DNA from: Amphiduros pacificus
Taxonomy: Eukaryota; Annelida; Polychaeta; Phyllodocida; Hesionidae
DNA: 64,000 nt
Assembly (NCBI GenBank): GCA_949316495.1
Contig: OX439011.1
Coordinates: 20,923,995-20,987,994, forward strand
Direction of reading: 5' to 3'
In this document: positions 25,701 to 47,425 of the stretch, in pieces
Numbering within the stretch: the stretch's first letter is position 1
Layout: each line of letters opens with the position of its first letter
The notes under the pieces: generated by a model
The model's input: only the letters and a program-made list of their open reading frames with translations
Databases searched by the model: none
Told to the model about the DNA's origin: nothing
Position numbers and translations under genes: made by a program

Positions 25701-28700
25701 GAATATGTCTGCAAATTACTTCCCAAATATTCATCTAAATTCTTTTCCCAAAGAAGACTTGAGCAGATGGTAATTTCAACCAATCAAAGTGCACATTACA
25801 TCTTGAGTTTGTTATCTCAATTCACATTGGTTAGTATGTGTCATGTTATTCAATGGCTGCCTTTATAACAACTTTTTGATAGCCATTAGTGTTGTCAATA
25901 ACGTGTACAACTTTTCAATATCACCCAGATTTTATAGGTAACATTTATATAATAGCAATTATTCCAGACACTGTCTATTGATAGCACTTGACAGTAATTG
26001 TCCGGGATTCAAACAAGAAATGTCAGTTCAACCACTGCACAGAATTGTTCCTTAAATCAATGTTGACAGTGGAACAGGGAATTTGTTACTTACACCAACT
26101 TCTCTTCTGCTGCATCTTCCTCTAAGCGAGAGTCGTGCTCGTAAAATGCACCTCTACGGGGGATATAGGCCGGGTTTTTACGATCTTCATCATCGTCCAA
26201 ATTCCCATCTTTTGCACCATCTGGCTGCTCCTGATATGATAAAGAAACTAGTTTATACACCAATTTTCTCCCCATGTCCTAACTTCCCCACTGACCTCGC
26301 CACCACTACCTTATCACTCCTCCTCTCCTACTGAGTGTGATGTCAACTGACCTCCCACCATTACCTTATCACTCCTCCTCTCCTACTGAGTGTGATGTCA
26401 ACTGACCTCACCACCACTACCTTATCACTCCTCCTCTCCTACTGAGTGTGATGTCAACTGACCTCCCACCATTACCTTATCACCCCTCCTACTGAGTGTG
26501 ATGTCAACTGACCTCACCACTACTACCTTATCACCCCTCCTCTCCTACTGAGTGTGATGTCAACTGACCTCACCACCACTACCTTATCACCCCTCCACTC
26601 CTACTGTGTGATGTAAACTGACCTCACCACCACTACCTTATCACCCCTCCTCTCCTACTGAGTGTGATGTCAACTGACTTCGCCACCACTACCTTATCAC
26701 CCCTCCTACTGATTGTGATGTCAAATGACCTCACCACCACTACCTTATCACTACTCCTCTCCTAATAAGTGTGATGTCAACTGACCTCGCCACCACTACC
26801 TTATCATCCCTCCTCTCATAATGAGTGTGATGTCAACTGACTTCACCACCACTACCTTATCACCCCTCCTACTGAGTGTGATGTCAACTGACATCACCAC
26901 CACTACCTTATCACCCCTCCACTCCTACTGAGTGTGATGTCAACTGACCTCGCCACCACTACCTTATCACCCTCCTACTGATTGTGATGTCAAATGACCT
27001 CGCCACCACTACCTTATCACCTTTCCTACCGAGTGAGATGTCAACTGACCTCGCCGTCTCCACTCTGTCTCTCCTCGTCTATCCAGCCTTCAGTACTCTC
27101 CTCTTCTACGATCACGCTATCATCATATTCGGTATCCTCTTCCTCGTCATCATCATCTTCATCCTGGCAAATTAAATGTTCAAATTAAAGTAAGCACAAA
27201 GAATGGGGCAGTCTGGTGGGTCCTCCTTTCAGTTCTTCAATTTAGATTAATAACCAGTCTTGTTTTGACTAAATGAAGTTGATTCTTTCAAACAATTTCA
27301 AAATGTCTTCAGCTTTCCACCTTTTTTTGTCTTTGTTTAACTTTTTCCATTTTTGGTCTTTTTAAGAGTTAGATTCCTTACCATTGTTATATTTATTTCC
27401 TTTGTGACACATATCTTATATCATGAATTGGATATAATTTGGTACTTAGTAGAATATATAAATAAAAAAGATGTGTAATATTATAAATGATACCCCAACA
27501 ACTTCTTGAAACTTACATCAACACTTTCATATTCAGATGAATCTTCAGTAACTAGAAACAAAAGTAACATGTACAACATTAATATTGCATGTTATATTCA
27601 AAACATAATAAACATTCTCAAAATATAGTATTAAACCCCTGAAAAAAGTTCTACCATTTCAAAATAATAAATTTGTTTGATATTTTTATCATCATTTTCC
27701 TTAATTTATCAAATTTCTTAATGTTTGAAAATACAAATTATTATATAATTTTTCAATTTATAAAGTTTATGTTATTAATGTTAAAGAATAAAAAAATCTA
27801 ATTTTGTTAAATTCATCAATGTTAATAATGTTTAAGAATATAGATTATTATCATTGTTTTAGAATACAAACTATTATAATTTTTAAAATTTATCAATGTA
27901 ATTATTTTTAGGAATATAAATTTTTTATTTACTGATCTTGTTAATGTTTAAGAATAAGAATCATTATGATCTGTTTAATTTATCAATGTTATTAATATTA
28001 AAAAAGACAAATTGTTATTATCTTTAACATTTATCAATGTTATCAATGTTTAAGAATACAAATTATTATTATTATTTTCATTTATCAATGTAACTGATGT
28101 TTGAAAATACAATTTTTCCATGCAGATGAGGGAAAGTGTCGTTGAACCTCACCTGTTCCTTCTCCACCAGTCGGGACACCAGCTTCACTCTCCTAATCAA
28201 ATAAAACATCAGAATTAGAATATTCTTCAACATGTGCAAAACCTAATATAAGCCAGATTTAGGATTTCTCAGTCAGTCCCCATCCAATTGAAGAGATCAA
28301 AGTGATCGAAACCATTGTTGGTATTGGTCAAGGACTGTGATCATCGTCCAGAACATTTTGAGGTTCTTCAGGTCAAACAGAATACAGTGTTTGATAGAGC
28401 TTAGATATGAAATATTCCTCAGTCTGGCATGTTTACTCCATTTGGTTGTTTAAACATTAGATACTAATTTGAAGCTACAAAATAAGTTCACGTATAAAAC
28501 ATCATGAATTGCCATTTCTAATTATAAAAATAACATTATTCGCTATGAGCACTTGAAAGGATTTACCAAATCAATTAAAAAATTTCATGTATTGCTTAAT
28601 GGGTGTGTGAAAAAGTTCCCAGACATCTGGTCATAATCTTGAAATTGAAAACAACAAAGCAGAACCGCACCAAAAAAATCAGAACAGCCCAAAAAAACTC

Positions 28701-30680
28701 TAAAATCCAATCACGAAAAAAAACTGGTTACTCACAATCACACTATGACAAAGAAAATGGCTCAAAGCAAATTGTTTTGAATAATTTACATAAACATGAT
28801 TAAAATAAGAGAACATGATCACATCAATTTCTAAAAACATTAGGGACGACTGCCATGTTAATTAATTTATATTTTCATTAATATATTGATCCAAAAAGTC
28901 CTGTCACAAGATCAAAAGGGACATTATAGTTGCCGCCTTGGACATTGTTATGATGACGGTATATAGGTACAAGATATGAAAGTTTTGACGTTATTTTCTT
29001 TCAGAACTATTTTAAGTCATCAAAACCAAGATTATGGGGATATAAATATTATTTCTCTGCTCCAAGTATAGAGATTTGTACATTCATATCATAGAACTTT
29101 ATGAAAATGAGTCAATATTTCCGGTATACGCTCAGATGCTCAGGAAACCATGTGTTTTATTGTTATTTTTGTCTGTCCAGTATATTTTTAGTTACTGACG
29201 CAAATATTGGCAGCTTAGAAAAATATACCACATTGTTCAATGAAAGAAAAACTTTCAGAAAATGTAATTTCTATCCCTGCCAATTGTCAAAGATAATTTG
29301 TCTCAATAACAAGAAAATCTTTTTTAGATAAAAAGAATTTGTGCACAGTTTCCTTTTTGAAAATGATAATTATATTTTCTCATCATTTTGAAGTTGCGGT
29401 AAATCATAGATGTCATTGATGAGCATGTGCAAACCTGCTCCGATACTACGATCACAAGAGTACAAATCGAATGCATCTACACAAATAACTGACGTATACA
29501 CATTAGCCCTCGTCGTCTCTGATTAATCAAGTATACAATATGTGATAATATAGTCTATATTATCACATATTTATTACTGCTCTAAGAGCTTTATACAAAA
29601 AAATTAACAATAAAAAACTACAGCAGGAATTTATTAATGCAATATTTTGTTTTAAAAGTTTCAGAAAAGTAATATGGATAGTGAAATATTTTTTAAAAAC
29701 ATGTATAAAAAATAAAAGGTTTGGAATATATATATATTTTTTTCGAAGTTATTATTAAAGCAATCATAGCAGAAATTAACAGATTGTGTTTCAAGTCATT
29801 TTGAGTGGTTGGTTTTGTGGAAGCCTCAAAAGAATAACTCATCTGCCTTTTTTAAAAAAAAAGAAAAAGAAATCAAAGTGTGTTAGGAAACTCCATTAAA
29901 ATATTGCCAAATGATTTTGTGTAAAACAAAGTGTTGCCATGACACCATAGCACCATAGAGAAAGTATATTTTCTCTATGATAGCACATATAACGGCTGTA
30001 ACGCCTCCATACATAATTACTCCAAGCTAGCTACAAGCGTAGCAGCAATTTATACAATAGAGTGCGATTACGGGTTTCCTTCTTTGTGCTCTGTACTTAA
30101 TCAATCTGTACAGCATTGTCGAAAGTATATTTATAATCATAAATAGAAAGTTAAGATTTTAACTAGATCACATGATTCTATTTGATCACAAGCGAGAACA
30201 GACTTGCACGGATGATGGGGTGTATGTAACTTGTAACTTTGTTATACTTGTGTTCAATAAACATTCTTTCTGGTTTACCACATCCACATTGCATTACCTG
30301 TCAGGCTCTGAAAAGTTTACTGTATTTTTTCAGAATAAGTATAACCCCAGAGACCTCAGTTTCATTCATGTGCATTTTCTGTGCAGATCAAGTATATGAG
30401 ACAGGAAATGCCAAAACTGACGTTACCAAAAGATGCCACACGCTGACACAACAAGCAAGCATGCGACTTGGAATGATGGCAAAAAATCTCCCTCTTTGGC
30501 TAACCTAAATGCATATAATTACAGTTCTGTTTGAAGCGTAATTGTACTTATGCTTTCACTTACACACTCAGACTCTTTGGGATCTCTTTTCACAACTCCA
30601 GGAGCTAACGGCGCCTCATCTTCACTTAATTCTGACTCCGACTGAGATGAAACTCTTCGTCGCCTCCTACGATCCGCCAT
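15904..30680 (-). CDS. CASC3: CASC3/MLN51 (Barentsz), exon junction complex core subunit
   Basis: Fifteen minus-strand exons with phases consistent throughout: 30680-30564, 28192-28153, 27551-27517, 27163-27050, 26230-26094, 25604-25440, 25129-24333, 23854-23664, 23090-22925, 22287-22153, 21063-20828, 20446-20252, 20044-19970, 17277-17167, 16728-15904. They total 3339 nt, 1112 aa (human about 700). CASC3 clamps eIF4A3 on spliced mRNA and acts in NMD and mRNA localisation. Diagnostic stretches: MADRRRRRR start; KESEC|ESE; acidic DEDDDDEEED; EERQSGDGE (65-102); SELOR module DDEDRKNPAYIPRRGAF then KKLWKDDGKWEHDRY and APKSREELIAEYGYDIR (about 113-185); RGRGRGIRGG; KKSYSRDRR; KRYSSQRQR (about 546); GGTTYFNPDLQ and GGTTYFSPDLQ. 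Odd points: the last motif occupies two successive exons, and the final exon adds a long acidic and LANQE-repeat tail not known to me in vertebrates. Confidence 0.94.
17340..17630 (-). mobile_element. tRNA-derived SINE-like copy
   Basis: On minus the 5' end (17530-17630) resembles a tRNA gene: A box GTGGCATAGTTGGTTAGAGG and B box GGTCATGGGTTTGATTTC, about 60 bp apart. A further ~150 bp tail lies to the left. It sits in CASC3 intron 14. It is called a SINE because the tRNA arms are degenerate. Confidence 0.6.
18071..19602. mobile_element. DNA-transposon-like element with ~25-bp terminal inverted repeats
   Basis: The left end (18071-18098) and the reverse complement of the right end (19577-19602) share AAAGGGGGAGTTCCTAATAA, about 21-25 bp nearly perfect. 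The 1.53-kb interior has only one notable open frame (19344-19141 on minus). No transposase motif was seen, so it is probably non-autonomous. It is in CASC3 intron 14. Confidence 0.65.
19141..19344 (-). CDS. Short acidic open frame inside the 18-19.6 kb TIR element
   Basis: It starts MESEGDFTDSDCSTSVSD and ends near KVQGWQFDPPQQ. An acidic N-terminus followed by W/Y-Q-F-D/E-P recalls the start of P2X7-C-terminal-domain-like proteins that are often linked to mobile elements in invertebrates. That resemblance is tentative. The frame could be a fragment of the element's own gene or a chance ORF. Confidence 0.3.
   Translation of the reverse strand: MESEGDFTDSDCSTSVSDIIEVQSLCGSSEDERSGSEPPSGSFIEQGKVQGWQFDPPQQARLVACKL
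20252..20446 (-). repeat. CASC3: Coding repeat in CASC3 exon 12 (VPVxNVQ/VQ units)
   Basis: The exon encodes 65 residues made almost entirely of V-Q-x-V-P-V-x-N-V-Q-type units. It is in frame with the flanking exons and likely disordered. Confidence 0.8.
21155..21806. repeat. 35-bp tandem array in CASC3 intron 10, about 19 copies
   Basis: Unit GGCCTAGGATTCCACTCACT plus GCTAACATATAACAT. It starts about 90 bp from the exon 11 acceptor and does not include it. Confidence 0.95.
22248..22660 (-). repeat. 84-85-bp tandem repeat copying the CASC3 exon 10 acceptor, five copies including the exon
   Basis: Each unit carries, on minus, a TATTTTTAG acceptor followed by the first ~38 nt of exon 10 (CAGCAGTTTACCAGCCTCGC ... 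GGGACCGGAGTG) and ~45 bp of intron. The leftmost copy continues into the real exon ending at 22153; four more copies lie in the upstream intron. Confidence 0.93.
24166..24240 (-). mobile_element. tRNA-like sequence, probable SINE head or tRNA pseudogene
   Basis: The minus strand reads an A-box-like TAGCTCAATTGGCAGAG and, about 35 bp on, a B box GGTTCAAATCC, with tRNA-like spacing. Acceptor-stem pairing is not convincing. It lies in CASC3 intron 7. Confidence 0.5.
25283..25475 (-). repeat. 55-bp repeat copying the CASC3 exon 6 donor
   Basis: Two intronic copies and a partial third repeat the last ~38 nt of exon 6 (CACCAGCACCAC ... GGACGTGGCAACAG) plus the donor GTAATAG and ~15 bp of intron. 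The exon copy is at 25440-25475. On minus every copy is a potential exon 6 end. Confidence 0.93.
25440..26230 (-). CDS. CASC3: CASC3 exons 5 and 6: eIF4A3/RNA-binding SELOR module
   Basis: Exon 26230-26094 encodes the N-terminal half, with YIPRRGAFYEHD; exon 25604-25440 encodes KKLWKDDGKWEHDRYRP and REELIAEYGYDIR. They join at GT|A (Val). The YIPR.G.F.EHD and KLWKD.G.WEHD..R cores are the most conserved part of the family and carry the aromatic residues that contact eIF4A3 and RNA in the human complex. Both exons abut tandem arrays that copy their flanks. Confidence 0.93.
26283..27055 (-). repeat. 56-bp tandem array copying the CASC3 exon 4 donor, about 14 copies
   Basis: On plus the unit is TGACCTCACCACCACTACCT plus TATCACCCCTCCTCTCCTACTGAGTGTGATGTCAAC. 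On minus most copies read GGCGAG or GGTGAG, then GTCAGTTGACATC. The real exon 4 end is GGCGAG|GTCAGTTGACATC at 27050. The array fills essentially all of intron 4. Confidence 0.93.
28900..30034 (-). mobile_element. TIR element copy, inverted, in CASC3 intron 1
   Basis: It is related to the two copies at 31861-33810 but in the opposite orientation. Shared phrases include GGGACATTATAGTTGCCGCC, AAAGTTTTGACGTTATTTTC and TATGGGGATATAAATATTA. The right end TAATTACTCCAAGC matches the family's terminal repeat; the left end is diverged or lost. Confidence 0.75.
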
Positions 30681-30760
30681 TTTGGTTCAAGTCTCGTTTC
30701 CCTTTGCCGGCAATGAGAGTTCAATTTAGCGGTAACAGCCACAAGAGGGCTCTGCAAACA
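30680..30760 (-). promoter_or_regulatory. CASC3 5' UTR/promoter region
   Basis: Sequence immediately upstream of the CASC3 ATG, GC-richer than its surroundings (CTTTGCCGGCAATG). No core element was recognised, so position is the only basis. Confidence 0.3.
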
Positions 30761-30916
30761 AGAAAAGTTTTCTTCAAAAAAGAGAAGAAAACCACTACAT
30801 AATGTACTGAAAACTCTTGATTGACGTGGATATGGAGATATTTAAAACATCTCTGGTAATGATATAGACAACATTGTAACATTGCATATATAGTCATCAG
30901 AGACGACAAGGGTAGT

Positions 30917-31592
30917 TGAATCATGTGGCATGAGTGACTGGATCATGTGGCATGAGTGACTGGATCATGTGGCATGAGTGACTGGATCATGTGGCATGAG
31001 TGGCTGGATCATGTGGCATGAGTGGCTGGATCATCTGGCATGAGTGGCTGGATCATGTGGCATGAGTGACTGGATCATGTGGCATGAGTGGCTGGATCAT
31101 GTGGCATGAGTGACTGGATCATGTGGCATAAGTGGCTGGATCATGTGGCATGAGTGACTGGATCATCTGGCATGAGTGACTGGATCATCTGGCATGAGTG
31201 GCTGGATCATGTGGCATGAGTGGCTGGATCATGTGGCATGAGTGGCTGGATCATGTGGCATAAGTGGCTGGATCATGTGACATGAGTGGCTGGATCATCT
31301 GGCATGAGTGGCTGGATCATGTGACATGAGTGGCTGGATCATCTGGCATAAGTGGCTGGATCATGTGGCATGAGTGGCTGGATCATGTGGCATGAGTGGC
31401 TGGATCATGTGGCATGAGTGGCTGGATCATCTGACATGAGTGGCTGGACCATCTGGCATGAGTGGCTGGATCATGTGGCATGAGTGGCTGGATCATCTGA
31501 CATGAGTGGCTGGATCATCTGACATGAGTGGCTGGATCATCTGACATGAGTGGCTGGATCATGTGGCATGAGTGACTGGATCATCTGACATG
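30917..31592. repeat. 22-bp tandem array, about 30 copies
   Basis: Unit TGGATCATGTGGCATGAGTG plus GC, with frequent G/C and GC/AC variants. Intergenic. Confidence 0.95.
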
Positions 31593-31760
31593 TTTTGGTT
31601 ATATAATTCAGTTTTGGTCATATAATCCAGTTTTGGTCATATAATCCAGTTTTGGTCATATAATCCAGTTTTGGTCATATAATCCAGTTTTGGTCATATA
31701 GTCCTGTTTTTGGTCAAATAATCCTGTTTTGGTCATATAATATTGTATTGTTTATATAAT
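31592..31760. repeat. 19-bp tandem array, about 8 copies
   Basis: Unit TTTTGGTCATATAATCCAG, directly following the 22-bp array. Confidence 0.95.
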
Positions 31761-31860
31761 CCTTCTTGTTAGTCTCATCGTGACTGTAAAGAACAGGCGG
31801 GGGGATAAACAAGTTGAATAGGGCATAGACGCGATTGCATTCACACATATTGCCGCCTCA

Positions 31861-32792
31861 CTAGGAGCTTGGAGTAAATATGATTGGAGGCGTGACGGCC
31901 ATTATAGGAGCTATGGCGTCATGGTAACGCATTGTTTTACACAATGGATTCAAAATCCTTTGATCCTATCATAGTTGCCGACTTCAAAACAGTGGGAAAT
32001 TGAACATTAGTATTTAAAAAAAATAAATTGGCCAATGTTTTATTGAAGTTTTATAGCACATATTGGATTATTTTTTAAAGAAAAAATCAGAATAGTTGCT
32101 CTTTTCAGGCTTACAATACTATCCATTCAAAATTGCTTCAAATAAATCAGTTCATTTCTGATTTTATTGCTTCAATAATAAATATTCTGAAAAAAAGAAA
32201 AATACATATTCCAAACCTTTTATTTTTATACATTTTTTTAAAATGTGTCACTATTCATGTTACGTTGTAAAAACGTTTAAAACAAAATATTGTTTATTAT
32301 ATAGCATTTATAAAATTCCTGTTGCATTTTTTTATTGTTATTTTTGTTGATTCTAAATGATGACATAATATTTTATAAGTTAATTTATTTCTGATGGCGC
32401 ATATATTGGCAGGGGTATAAATTACATTTTCTAATAATAATTTTTTCACTGAATAACATGTTATATTTTTCTAAGCTGCCAAAATTTTGCCAATAACTAT
32501 AAAGTAAACTGGAAAGAAAAACATGACAATAAAATATGTGGTTTCCTCAGTATCTGAGGTCATAATAACAATTTTTAATACATTTTCATAACTTTGATAT
32601 GAATGTACAAATCTTATCATGAAATCGTCCAAACTTGGAGTAGAATTTATATCCCCATAATCTGTATGAAAAAACAAACATTTCATTCATGATATGTTTA
32701 ACTCTAAATCATGGTTTTGATGCCTTAAAGTAGCTTTGAAAATAAAATAACGTCAAAACTTTCATATCTTGCACCTATATGGCATCATCATA
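31861..32792 (+). mobile_element. TIR element, first tandem copy (~930 bp)
   Basis: The left end CTTGGAGTAAATATGATTGG is the inverted complement of the right end of the next copy. The interior is AT-rich and noncoding. It shares ACAATGGATTCAAAATCCTT and CCTATCATAGTTGCCGACTT with the copy that follows directly. Confidence 0.8.
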
Positions 32793-33812
32793 CCTTGGAG
32801 TATTTATGAATGGAGGCACAACGGCTGTTATTTGAGCTATGGCGTCATAGCAACGCACTGTTTCACACAATGGATTCAAAATCCTTTGATCCTATCATAG
32901 TTGCCGACTTCAGAACAGTGAAAAATTGAGGATTCATATTTTTTTTTAATGAATTGGCCAAAGTTTTATTGAAGTACTATTACACATTTTGGTTTATTTT
33001 TTTAAAGAAAGTTGCTCTCTTGAAGCTTACAATACCATACATCCAAAATTACTTCAAATAAATCTGTTCATTTCTGTTCTGATTTCTTCAATATTAAATA
33101 ATATTAAAAAAAGAAAAATGCATATTCCAAACCTTTTATTTTTTATACATGTTTATAAAAATTTCAAAATTCATATTCATATTGCTTTTTATAAACTTTC
33201 AAAACAAAATATTGTTAATGATATAGCATTTATAAAATTTTTGTTGCAATTTGTTATTATTATTTTTTGTTGATTTTAAATGATGACATGATATATATTA
33301 GGTCAATTTATTTATAACAGCGCATAAATTGGCAGGGCTATAAATTACATTTTCTGATAGTATTTTTTTCACTGAACAACTTGGTATATTTTTCTAAGGT
33401 GCCAATATATGCGCCAATAATTAAAAATAAACATTAAAGACAAAAGTAACAAAAAAAGTACATGATTTCCCGATAATCTGAGAGGAAAATGGAAATTTTA
33501 ATCATTTTCATAAATATGATATGAATTTTAAAATCTCATCATAAAATCGTCAAAACTTGGAGCAGAGAAATAAAATTTATATCCCCATAATCTGCATAAA
33601 TAAACAAACATTTCATTCGCGATATGTGTAGCTCTAAATTGTAGTTTTGATAACTTAAAATAGTTCTGAAAAAAATTATGTCAAAACTTTCATATCTTGC
33701 ACCTATATGGCGTCATCATACCAATGACCATGCGGCAACTATGATGTCCCTTTTGATCTAACGACGTTGCACCTCCATTCATAATTACTCCAAGCTTGGA
33801 GTAATGAGATTA
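32793..33812 (+). mobile_element. TIR element, second tandem copy (~1 kb)
   Basis: It starts CTTGGAGTATTTATGAATGG and ends TCATAATTACTCCAAG. The reverse complement of that end, CTTGGAGTAATTATGAATGG, matches the start, giving terminal inverted repeats of about 25-30 bp. No transposase frame; a non-autonomous DNA transposon is likely. Confidence 0.8.
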
Positions 33813-34050
33813 TTTTAAAAAACAATCACAATATCCATTTTTTTCTCTTCCTCCCCTACCACATATGAGTTTGGTACGAATATTCAATTAGAGATGATCA
33901 TAAGGGTAATTATTATCATAATTAGTCACTTCAGACAGAGATAATGATATAATATTTACTCATCCTGATAGCATCCACACGTACACATATATAGTGGTAG
34001 AGACATTAGTCACAACATAACCTGGAATACCATCTACAACCTTCAATAAC

Positions 34051-44525
<10,475 letters not shown>

Positions 44526-45160
44526 ATTCATACTGTTTGAGTTCCTACATTTGTGATCCATGAGGTGTCTTTTTGTCATGTACTGGGAGAGGTTTGTAGA
44601 TATGACAGCTAATATAATGACTACCACTCTGTATGGTGGGTAGGGAATACCTTGATACTTTGGCAGCAAATGATCGAAGTGAAGAATACATCAGAATATT
44701 GAGAAGAATAAAAAACGTTGTATGGGCGTAAAAACTGTTTGAAATAAAAAACAAATGTCAATCAACATTTGTTTCTACTATGAGCCAAGCTTATCTATGT
44801 CTACAAAGTAGCGTGACAGATTTTACAAGTAGGTATCATCACGAAATGACTGAAATAAAGTTGAAAGTAATGTAAAACCCCAAACAAACAGATTTTATCA
44901 CACCAGGTGACATTTAAAAACACACCAGGTGGCAGCAGGGCCCACTCGAGCAGTGAGAATTGAAGATGGCAAATTCATTGTAAATGTAATTATAAAATAC
45001 ATAAAAATGGTCTCATGAGAACATTCCTCACAAACAAAAACATGAAATAAATAGCTGATAAGACATTGTGATACTTTTGATTTAATATTAAAGTTATGAA
45101 ATGGTGTTGAGAGTTACAGAGCTGACTTGGAGGTTGCATCAAAATTTTTGAGGCTATTAA

Positions 45161-45162
<2 letters not shown>

Positions 45163-45258
<96 letters not shown>
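45163..45258. repeat. (TA)n microsatellite, about 95 bp
   Basis: Pure alternating TA. Unlike the tract at 39.2 kb it has no inverted-repeat arms. Confidence 0.97.
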
Positions 45259-45259
<1 letters not shown>

Positions 45260-46739
45260 CTACATATTCGACCAACTTTTTTTTTTCAGCTGTTTGTAGA
45301 GCAAACTAGAATAATGTACAATCTAACGAAATATATTTATGAACAGGATGTTTAGATATCTCAAATTCTATCATTTTAATTTTATTTGAGAAATAACTGA
45401 ACCAAAGTTCATTTGATTGATGTGTTCATCCACTTTTCAAGACGAAAGTGTGCAATCTTATTTAGAAGCTTTGCAAATATTTAACCACTTTGCAGATACT
45501 GAGATATAAAAATGAGAAAATGAGAAACTTGTGAGCTGCATAACATGATTTTAAAATTGTTCAATAAAAATATTAAACATCCTTAAGAAAGACCTGGTGA
45601 GCTGTAATGTGGATTTTATTTAACAAAAATGTTTATGGAATAGGCTTGGTTGAATCAGCAATCTATTTCCACAGGATGTTGAGGATCCAGTATCCTTAAG
45701 GCAAGTTTGGAACTGGAGGGAGATTAACCAATCATAGAGCTCGTAACAAACTGCAACGGAAGTGAAGGATCCACAACCAAAACATTGCAACTTGGCAGTG
45801 ATTTTGGTCAACATTCCGCTTAAAAATTGTTTTTATTCCACAAAATTATGATAATCGGCAGTCAAAAGGGAAATAGGACGTTCTTTAACCTGGTGCACAT
45901 CACAAAGTACCACACAGGTAGGTGTAAATCACGATCTTAGCGACTCACAATGAGTGGAAACTTGATTTGATTTGATCAGCTGTCTGCCACTTGCATGCTT
46001 GCTCCATTTGCAGCTGGTTGATTGTGATACGTTATCAACATTGGAAATTATTGAGCTGGACTAAACATATTGAATAACTATCGATGGCTTTAACCCCTAA
46101 ATGATTAGTTGATTGAAATTTTTTGATTGGCACATAGAGAAAGTATAATGTTTTCTCTATGATTGGCAGGACAAACATTTTTTCTGGAGTAATGTATCTG
46201 TTACTCTCCTTTGCATCGGGGTCAGTACAACACCCTCTCTGATTATGCAATCTCATATGTTCAAACAGGCCTGTTCCATAAGCCCCGCCCCTGAATGTAA
46301 CCTGATGCATGTGCATGATGCGATGATGCAATTACAGCCTCTGAGTCTGACGGCACATGCACGATACGATGATGTATCTCAAATATTAATATTCATTATT
46401 AGTGAATCGTACAACATCTAGATAGGCCGATTTCCGATCTCCATGTTTTTTTTTCCGCCATTGAAAAGTACACACCGGAACTGTACAACTTTACCAAAAC
46501 TCCACTATATTTAATCATTGGTCAGAGAGATTGGCAGGGGGCCTTTGGTCGTTAGCCCTAACAATGACAATGACAATGCATGTAGGTATTTTTTTTTTTA
46601 TAAGTGTTCAGGTGTTGATGACATCTTTTCGTAACATTCTTTAGGGCTGCAAATTGTTTCAATGTACATGATGTAATCATAGTAATTATGTCCCGCTACT
46701 TTTAATCCCAATTCTTCATTGAGCATATTGTATAGTTGT

Positions 46740-46840
46740 CTTGCACCCAGTAGGAATCGTGGCCCAGTAGGAATTCCTACATTGTGCAACTGTCCAAAGT
46801 AGGAATTCCTACTTTGTGCAAATAACATGAATAAGTAGGA
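46740..46840. repeat. GGAATTCC-type dispersed repeat
   Basis: Contains CCAGTAGGAATTCCTACATT, then AGTAGGAATTCCTACTTTGT: two palindromic cores about 30 bp apart. Related copies are at 8696-9012 and 47330-47420. Confidence 0.7.
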
Positions 46841-47329
46841 ATTTTAAGATATATCAATAACTGAGATCACTGGATGTGGCTAATATAATTACAATGTTTA
46901 TCAGTTTTCTATTAAATTTTGTGTTTAAAAAAAATAATAGACACTTCCTGCTTAATTGGACGTTATTTGGCATTGGAGAATGTGGTTTCACATTTGGATT
47001 GACTCGTACATTATAATGGAAATATGACATATTTGGAAATAGAAATGTTGATTGTCACTTTAATTTTACAAAAAATGTACAAACATTTTTTTTTTAATAT
47101 TTATGTTTTAATAATACGTTTACAGGCTCACATCCAGATATCTGCCTTTTTGCCAATCAGAAATGTACTGATAAAATCATATTTTATTATGCACACAACT
47201 CATATCAGTGCATGCTCATATCATTATAATTATTTTTATAACAGTCCTACGTTCATAAAGTCCAACATTCATATAGCCTAAACCTCCTCAATGACCTCAT
47301 TCAGCTTCCTGACATTTGGATTCTTGACT

Positions 47330-47425
47330 CTGATATTCCTACTTATTTGCGCAATGTAGGAATTCCTACTTTGTCCTGCACAATGTATGAATTATTCCTA
47401 CATTGTGCAAGATTCCTACTTTGCG
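47330..47425. repeat. GGAATTCC-type dispersed repeat, second nearby copy
   Basis: Contains GCGCAATGTAGGAATTCCTA and further TTCCTACATTGTGCAAGATT. It lies 600 bp from the copy at 46740-46840. Confidence 0.6.

Noticed and set aside
46598-46828. 76-codon minus frame
   Set aside because: Overlaps the GGAATTCC dispersed repeat; no recognisable domain or splice context.
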